Positions 6,456 through 7,298 of a stretch of 7,298 bases of DNA are shown here, piece after piece (position 1 is the stretch's first letter; each line of letters begins with the position of its first letter). The position numbers were made by a program, and so were the translations under genes. The DNA is from an uncultured Bacteroidales bacterium. Lineage in GTDB: Bacteria > Bacteroidota > Bacteroidia > Bacteroidales > Paludibacteraceae. Below the pieces are notes generated by a model. It had not been told where the DNA came from. It was given only the letters and a program-made list of their open reading frames with translations, and ran no database searches. The stretch is taken from positions 1 through 7,298 of the forward strand of contig CALGHE010000015.1 of the NCBI GenBank assembly GCA_937915765.1. The letters run 5' to 3'.

Positions 6456-7298
6456 TTATATCGTTCTTCCGGGATAAACCTCCAGAGCTTTTTTCAGCAC
6501 AAAAAGAGCCTTAGCCAGATCCTCCTTTTCAAGCACATAAGCGACTCTGACCTCGTCTTTGCCCAGCTCGTTAGTCGTATAGAAACCAGATGCCGGCGCC
6601 ATCATGACAGTCTGCCCCTCATACTCAAACTCGGAGAGCAGCCATGTGCAGAATTTATCAGCATCGTCAATAGGCAGTTTAGCCACTGTATAGAACGCGC
6701 CCATCGGGATAGGCGAATAGACACCCGGAATACGGTTCAGACCGTCGATGAGGAATTTGCGTCGCTCCACATACTCGTTATACATCTCAAGCATGTACTC
6801 CTGCGGCGTATCTACAGAAGCTTCAGCTATAATCTGTCCGATAAGCGGCGGACTCAAGCGAGCCTGGCAAAACTTCATCACGCTCTTCCACACCTCTTTG
6901 TTCTTTGTAACAAGCGCGCCCACCCTGATTCCGCACTCGCTGTAACGCTTAGACACAGAGTCGAACAATATGACATTGTTCTCGATTCCGTCCAGATGGA
7001 ACGCAGAGATATAAGGCGCTCCGGTATAACAGAATTCACGATAAACCTCGTCAGAGAAAAGATACAAATCATACTTCTTCACAAGGTCTCTGATTTTATT
7101 AAGTTCTTCGCGCGTGTAAAGGTACCCAGTCGGGTTGTTCGGGTTGCAAATCAATATACCCTTTGTGCGCGGAGTTATAAGCTCCTCGAACTTTTCTATC
7201 GGCGGCAACGCGAATCCCTCTTCGATGGTAGAAACCACCGGCTTCACAACAGCGCCAGCCGCGATGGCAAAAGCCGTATAGTTCGCGTAAGCAGGCTC
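6456..7298 (-). CDS. Class I/II PLP-dependent aminotransferase, C-terminal 280 residues (partial)
   Basis: The frame is open to the right edge, so the gene begins outside the window; about 110-120 N-terminal residues are missing compared with the usual 390-400. The first visible residues are EPAYANYTAF. Family landmarks, numbered from there, are NPNNPTG (52-58), the cofactor-nitrogen Asp in SDEVYREF (D83, with Y86), the PLP-binding lysine in DSVSKRYSECGIR (K117, R125) and the substrate-carboxylate Arg in VRVAYV (R251). Enzymes of this fold-type I group, such as aspartate aminotransferase AspC, move an amino group between an amino acid and 2-oxoglutarate in the cytosol. The exact amino-acid substrate cannot be assigned. 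The lysine motif SKRYSECG differs from the common SKTFAMTGWR wording, indicating a distinct subgroup. It lies just upstream of the permease gene on the same strand, probably in one transcript. GTG at 7247 is internal, not the start. Confidence 0.9.
   Translation of the reverse strand, partial: EPAYANYTAFAIAAGAVVKPVVSTIEEGFALPPIEKFEELITPRTKGILICNPNNPTGYLYTREELNKIRDLVKKYDLYLFSDEVYREFCYTGAPYISAFHLDGIENNVILFDSVSKRYSECGIRVGALVTKNKEVWKSVMKFCQARLSPPLIGQIIAEASVDTPQEYMLEMYNEYVERRKFLIDGLNRIPGVYSPIPMGAFYTVAKLPIDDADKFCTWLLSEFEYEGQTVMMAPASGFYTTNELGKDEVRVAYVLEKEDLAKALFVLKKALEVYPGRTI

Overview
The window looks like chromosomal DNA from an anaerobic member of the Bacteroidales (Bacteroides/Prevotella-like). 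The evidence is protein sequences that read like that group's versions, AT-rich leaders without clear Shine-Dalgarno sites, and promoter candidates matching the Bacteroidetes pattern TTTG-N20-TAnnTTTG instead of -35/-10 boxes. No rRNA, tRNA, CRISPR, insertion sequence or phage gene was seen. The base composition is moderate and looks even by eye. Genus-level placement is inference.

Layout. Positions 1-1116 (minus strand) hold a two-gene unit: a NifU-like iron-sulfur scaffold-type protein (415-1116), followed by the 5' part of a GGGtGRT-family gene (1-321, running off the left edge). A 304-bp AT-rich divergent region (1117-1420) separates it from a plus-strand flavodiiron protein of the FprA/ROO type (1421-2593), which ends at a good intrinsic terminator. 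Next comes a plus-strand secreted GH16 beta-glucanase (2667-3770) with a short C-terminal tail resembling a type IX secretion sorting signal. It converges on a minus-strand purM (3818-4984), and a shared hairpin lies between them. Upstream of purM is a 164-bp gap with a promoter candidate and a 12-bp palindrome. Then, on the minus strand, come an FtsX/LolC/E-type ABC transporter permease (5149-6420) and a class I/II aminotransferase (6456-7298, N-terminus beyond the right edge). These two are probably co-transcribed and are separated only by a perfect 10-bp-stem hairpin.

How the genes relate. Most of the window is core metabolism: purine synthesis, amino-acid transamination and probable lipoprotein export. 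The most suggestive neighbourhood is the head-to-head pair of the NifU-like/GGGtGRT unit and the flavodiiron oxygen/NO reductase. Both sides concern iron or cysteine chemistry, and the GGGtGRT family has no established function that I know of. The GH16 enzyme stands alone, with no SusC/SusD genes beside it in the window. No clearly new multi-gene defence or mobile system is visible.
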